Source: Fragilariopsis cylindrus CCMP1102 (lineage: Eukaryota > Bacillariophyta > Bacillariophyceae > Bacillariales > Bacillariaceae). Taken from it: a stretch of DNA of 64,000 nucleotides. Within the stretch, counting starts at the first letter, position 1, and the number at the start of each line of letters is the position of its first letter. Location of the stretch: positions 1-64,000 of the forward strand of contig FMBT01000474.1 of NCBI GenBank assembly GCA_900095095.1. The letters are read 5' to 3'. Of this stretch, positions 63,348-64,000 are shown piece by piece. The translations under genes were made by a program, and so were the position numbers. The notes beneath the pieces are model-generated. The model searched no databases. It saw nothing but the letters and a program-made list of their open reading frames with translations, and was not told where the DNA came from.

Positions 63348-64000
63348 GTAAATCGTATCATATCACCATCTACGTCTACGTCGATCTCCACTCTACGTCT
63401 ACGTCTACTCTCTCTATGCATCGATTGGATTGAACCAACTCCCGAACCGAGACGCAATAATGTATGTGTGTCTACAACATTACTTCCCTTTCCTTCGATT
63501 CATTATCACTTTAATCATTATATATATATAACAAAAGAGCGCAAGACGTTCAGCGAGAAGAAAATGAATTCCGCCATACATATTACATGCATAGTTTACA
63601 TATCATAGTTGAAACACATTCATTATTATTAATTACAATATTTCTTGTCCCTATTTGCTATCATATACAGCCATTAGCCATGATACGTTCTCCTATGGCT
63701 CCTCCACAACTATCGATAATCGATTAGAAGATTTCGAACTTTCTCGATTTCTTAAATTAGAAAACTTACTCTCTATTTTAACTACAGTAGTGCCAAATGA
63801 AAACTAACTGAATTGTGTTACCCCCCGAATATACTACCCCCGAAAGTGTAAAACTTAAAAACACGACTTACTACGACTTCGAGGGTAGTGTGTTCAAGTG
63901 TAGTACGTATAATCTCTTCATATAGTAGGTCCTAGATTATGAGTCCAATTTACTCATTCTCTGATCTGACAACTTAACAAAATACACACTTTAAGAACAA
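63348..64000. other. Intergenic end of window, nothing recognised
   Basis: The AT-rich 653 bases include a (TA)n tract near 63517-63530 and short CTACGTCTACG repeats near 63370-63410. No frame with coding character was found. Confidence 0.45.

Overview
The window looks like nuclear DNA of a diatom, most likely a pennate species. The best single indicator is the Psb27 gene at 23521-24427: it has a signal peptide ending in an ANAFSP motif (the ASAFAP-type transit signal of red-derived secondary plastids), followed by a twin-arginine lumen signal. Short GT-AG introns of about 90-350 bases, genes on both strands, an AT-rich background and heavy use of Asn, Asp, Ser and Gln runs fit this. No bacterial operon structure is present.

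Layout. 1-9.5 kb: an acidic protein split over two frames, a large PPR-like organelle protein, a decayed VOC/glyoxalase-like gene and a membrane protein gene split by a frame change. 9.9-17.1 kb: an FkbM methyltransferase lying between a remnant of an AlkB gene end and the intact AlkB gene, then a CRAL-TRIO protein. 17-25.7 kb: a copia RNase H fossil, a cyclopropane-synthase-type methyltransferase and a GDP-mannose-type transporter (divergent pair), then Psb27. 25.7-29.8 kb: a CW zinc-finger protein and an FCP1-like HAD protein (divergent pair). 30-37 kb: one eight-exon gene coding for a membrane-anchored fusion of DUF1800 and DUF1501. 38.5-48.8 kb: a membrane protein, a RING-CH E3 ligase, a plastid fibrillin, a GC-rich DUF1697 gene and a DEDDy 3'-5' exonuclease. 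48.8-54.3 kb: gene-poor, with a hairpin-bearing tandem repeat, a promoter-like repeat array and a 1-kb terminal-inverted-repeat element. 54.3-64 kb: a purple acid phosphatase, a cobyrinate a,c-diamide synthase (CobB/CbiA family), an ankyrin-like protein and a secreted protein.

The most notable observation is in the CobB/CbiA gene (56685-58220, minus strand). One in-frame TGA lies between the catalytic Cys and the catalytic His of its glutamine amidotransferase domain, and the family sequence continues for 94 codons after it. The 3' flank holds a sequence that matches a eukaryotic SECIS core (ATGAC, 10-bp helix, TGAA). This suggests a selenocysteine-containing CobB/CbiA protein, a possibility I have not seen described. 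A pseudogene is the main alternative.

Several other genes have a single lesion inside otherwise conserved sequence: DUF1697, the ankyrin-like gene, the VOC gene, and two genes with frame changes. This points to young pseudogenes, allelic variation or assembly errors. Exon joins given here were derived by matching GT/AG sites, phases and family continuity by eye; no alignment or transcript data were available.
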